The position numbers and the translations under genes were made by a program. A model generated the notes under the pieces. It saw only the letters and a program-made list of their open reading frames with translations. It ran no database searches and had not been told where the DNA came from. Positions 62,089 to 64,000 of a DNA stretch of 64,000 nucleotides are shown piece after piece. Numbering within the stretch: position 1 is the stretch's first letter; the number at the start of each line of letters is the position of its first letter. Source of the stretch: Clostridium sp. AF37-5 (GTDB lineage Bacteria; Bacillota; Clostridia; Lachnospirales; Lachnospiraceae); NCBI RefSeq assembly GCF_003477605.1, contig NZ_QUDR01000006.1, positions 109,729-173,728 on the forward strand, read 5' to 3'.

Positions 62089-62568
62089 ATGAAACAAAAG
62101 CAATGTGGGAAAAAGATAATATTTGTGGCGGCTGCAGTAATTTTATGCGTTTTCGCCGGATTATTTTTACTGCAGAGGAAAGAGCCTTCTACAAAGGGGC
62201 AGGGGGATAAGCTTTACCGGTCCCTTTCCAAAGATGACCGACAGGTGGCAGACGTATATGCCACCTTGTATGAAACCGACAAAGAAGAAGTAGCCAGAAT
62301 ACAGAAGAAGACAAAAGACTGGGAAAAGACAAACAAACAGCTGGAAAAACAGTTTTTTACAATCGATGAAAATATAAAGTATGAGATGCAGAAAGAAGGC
62401 TACCGCTTAGAAGATTTGGAAAAAGCAGAAAAACTGTCGGTACAGACCGGAAAAAAAGCGATGGAGTTGATTCGGGCAAAAGGAAAAGCCTCGGACAATC
62501 GGAAGTGGTCCAATGTAGTAAAGAAAGAGGAGCTGCAGGCGGCAGAAACGACCGAGGTTCCGGAATAA
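62089..62568 (+). CDS. Small membrane-anchored coiled-coil protein
   Basis: A 159-residue protein with an N-terminal membrane segment (about 10-28, IIFVAAAVILCVFAGLFLL) and a charged, helical outside part (about 45-159) with heptad-like Lys/Glu repeats. No lipobox is convincing: the cysteine in AVILCVFAG lies inside the hydrophobic segment. RBS gggaggga. It lies between the Kelch protein and the Rhs-like gene and may be a helper for one of them (inference). Confidence 0.6.
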   Translation: MKQKQCGKKIIFVAAAVILCVFAGLFLLQRKEPSTKGQGDKLYRSLSKDDRQVADVYATLYETDKEEVARIQKKTKDWEKTNKQLEKQFFTIDENIKYEMQKEGYRLEDLEKAEKLSVQTGKKAMELIRAKGKASDNRKWSNVVKKEELQAAETTEVPE

Positions 62569-62603
62569 AAAAGACATAACAGGAAGAAGAGGAGTTTAAA
62601 TTT

Positions 62604-64000
62604 ATGAGAGACTTAAGAGCAGTGATTCACGGAATTACAACAGCAGTTTTGTGTGGCATGGCAGTTTTCTCCTGCAGTACCATCAGCAAAGCTGCCGGAG
62701 AAACTTATCAGACAGCAGTGGAGGCAGCCTATGGAGATACTTTCCGTGGCGTCTATGAGAACTATCTTGCCGGTTCCCCGTTAGAGGCAGAGAACCCGGA
62801 CGGTGTCGACACGGCAAGCGGGCGGCTCGTGCTTTCCCGTACCGACCTTTCCTTAGAAGGAACGGGCGGGATGGACTTGGAACTCAACCGCTATTATGAC
62901 AGCAACGAAGCCAATCTCGGACATGCAACCGTCGAATATTTAGACAAACTCGAAATCGACACGGTATGGGTTAAATACCGGACACAGGACAAAAAAGAGC
63001 ACAAAATCCTTGTCAACCGTGCCCTGTTATCCAAACATAAAAAAGCGTTAAAAGACCTCTTAGTTTCTTATGAAGTGGGTGAGGCTCACCGCAATGTAGA
63101 ACAGGATGGGGAGGATGCGATTGAAACCAAAACCCAGCGGACGAAGATTGTCAGCCGGGAAGGGCATGACGTATACGGGATTGCCAGCGGATGGCGCTAT
63201 GACCTTCCGTGGATTGAAACCGTAACACTGGCAGAAGAAGAGGGCTGGGGAAAAAATCCTGCTTATCTTCACTATGGAAGTGCCGGTGTGATTGGGATTG
63301 AAACGAGCGCCGATGCGGCAGCAAAAACTTACGCAATCCAAGGACTGAGTGGCTACTCTTACGAAGATTTAAAACTGGAGGATTTTAAGCAGACCGTGGA
63401 TGGCATTTCCTGTACCTACCTGCTTCGTGATAAAACCGGACTTCGCACCTATTTTAACGAAGACGGTGTTGTTGTGCTGCAAAAAGACGCCCATGACAAT
63501 GCCATTACCTATACATACACCGATGCCATTCATCTGGCAGCCATTACCGATTCCGTCGGACGAAAGATTGTATTCCATTACGAGGGAGACGGTGATGACA
63601 AAGTGCTGAAAACCGTCACCGTGCAGGGAAAAGAAGCGGCAGGCGGCGTAACCAAGAAAACAATTACTTATGAAACGGAAGAAAAAACATATACCCCGCA
63701 TCACGGAGATGTGTTAAACGGCTTTGTGCTTACGGCGGCAACCGTCGATGGAAGCCGGGAAACCTATACCTACCGGACCGTGGAACGGCTGATGAATACC
63801 TCCGGAGCGGGAATCGCTTCCCAGCGTGTTTCCACCAACCAGAGCTATCTTCTGACAAAATGTAAGGCAAACGGCAGTGAGACCAACTATGAGTACCGTG
63901 CCTGCTCGCTGCGCGGCGAAAAAGAAGGGGGAACCGGACAGAAGAGAGATGTGGTGACGGAGCAGTTTTATGTCACCAGAGAGTATGAAAAAGACAATAA
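62604..64000 (+). CDS. Rhs/YD-repeat-type secreted protein, N-terminal part (3' end outside window)
   Basis: ATG 62604 follows gaggag, and the frame stays open to the right edge (about 465 residues seen). A signal peptide covers about residues 1-31 (GITTAVLCGMAVFSCSTISKA). From about 65 on the product matches the conserved N-terminal part of Rhs/YD-repeat proteins: DTASGRLVLSRTDLSLEGTG, LELNRYYDS, GYSYEDLKL, GLRTYFNEDGVVVLQ and YTYTDAIHLAAITDSVGRKI, the last two being early YD-like repeats. Rhs proteins are large shells that often carry a variable C-terminal toxin; whether this one does lies outside the window. Confidence 0.75.
   Translation, partial: MRDLRAVIHGITTAVLCGMAVFSCSTISKAAGETYQTAVEAAYGDTFRGVYENYLAGSPLEAENPDGVDTASGRLVLSRTDLSLEGTGGMDLELNRYYDSNEANLGHATVEYLDKLEIDTVWVKYRTQDKKEHKILVNRALLSKHKKALKDLLVSYEVGEAHRNVEQDGEDAIETKTQRTKIVSREGHDVYGIASGWRYDLPWIETVTLAEEEGWGKNPAYLHYGSAGVIGIETSADAAAKTYAIQGLSGYSYEDLKLEDFKQTVDGISCTYLLRDKTGLRTYFNEDGVVVLQKDAHDNAITYTYTDAIHLAAITDSVGRKIVFHYEGDGDDKVLKTVTVQGKEAAGGVTKKTITYETEEKTYTPHHGDVLNGFVLTAATVDGSRETYTYRTVERLMNTSGAGIASQRVSTNQSYLLTKCKANGSETNYEYRACSLRGEKEGGTGQKRDVVTEQFYVTREYEKDN

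Overview
The window comes from a low-GC Gram-positive anaerobe, most likely a flagellated, xylan-degrading member of the Lachnospiraceae (Roseburia/Butyrivibrio/Lachnospira-like); the genus cannot be settled from the sequence alone. Reasons: two secreted CBM-GH10 xylanases with lysine-rich N-terminal wall domains, a SCIFF ranthipeptide with its radical SAM maturase, a TIGR04086 membrane protein, the mbl-flgF-flgG-flgJ and comF-yvyF flagellar arrangement, large DUF5716/DUF5717-type proteins, and Firmicutes-type promoters and ribosome binding sites. No rRNA, tRNA, CRISPR array, insertion sequence or prophage was seen.

Layout. 1-7.0 kb: a polysaccharide-utilisation block, with the 3' end of a large secreted multidomain protein followed by two paralogous GH10 xylanases. 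7.1-12.5 kb: housekeeping genes prmA (minus), recJ, a GT2 glycosyltransferase and a DUF4143 ATPase. 12.5-21.8 kb: a visibly AT-richer defence island read as one operon: a frameshifted XRE regulator, a C5 cytosine methyltransferase, a McrB-like AAA+ protein, a DUF2357 nuclease (together a LlaJI/McrBC-like restriction-modification module), then hamA and hamB (Hachiman). 22.2-33.7 kb: purA, a CobD/HisC-like aminotransferase (minus), an uncharacterised four-gene operon (DUF5717-like scaffold, DUF5716-like actin/Hsp70-fold protein, TPR-like protein, coiled-coil membrane protein) running into thiE, and a convergent PHP phosphoesterase. 34-36.6 kb: TIGR04086 membrane protein, the SCIFF precursor (46 aa, six Cys) and its maturase. 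36.7-43.3 kb: mbl, flgF, flgG, flgJ-like, recD2, comF, yvyF. 43.3-56.1 kb: cvfB and acyl-ACP thioesterase (minus), ridA, an SH3-NlpC/P60 wall hydrolase, hpf, secA, prfB (with a programmed +1 frameshift), cheW, hom, a membrane protein, and a cheY/cheX-like pair (minus). 56.2-64 kb: aroC, a HAD hydrolase, an ADP-ribosylglycohydrolase with its middle deleted, and a surface-protein cluster (Kelch/DNRLRE protein, small membrane-anchored protein, start of an Rhs/YD-repeat protein).

Between genes there is a family of long imperfect palindromes (about 135-220 bp, five copies, two orientations, shared apical GGCACTG/CAGTGCC hairpin), at least two other large palindromic or structured elements, and a triple gtcaac...gttgac hairpin cluster. 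These repeats, the composite LlaJI-Hachiman operon with a broken regulator, the four-gene DUF5717/DUF5716 operon, the structured spacer between the SCIFF gene and its maturase, and the prfB frameshift site that uses UAA are the items most worth a second look.
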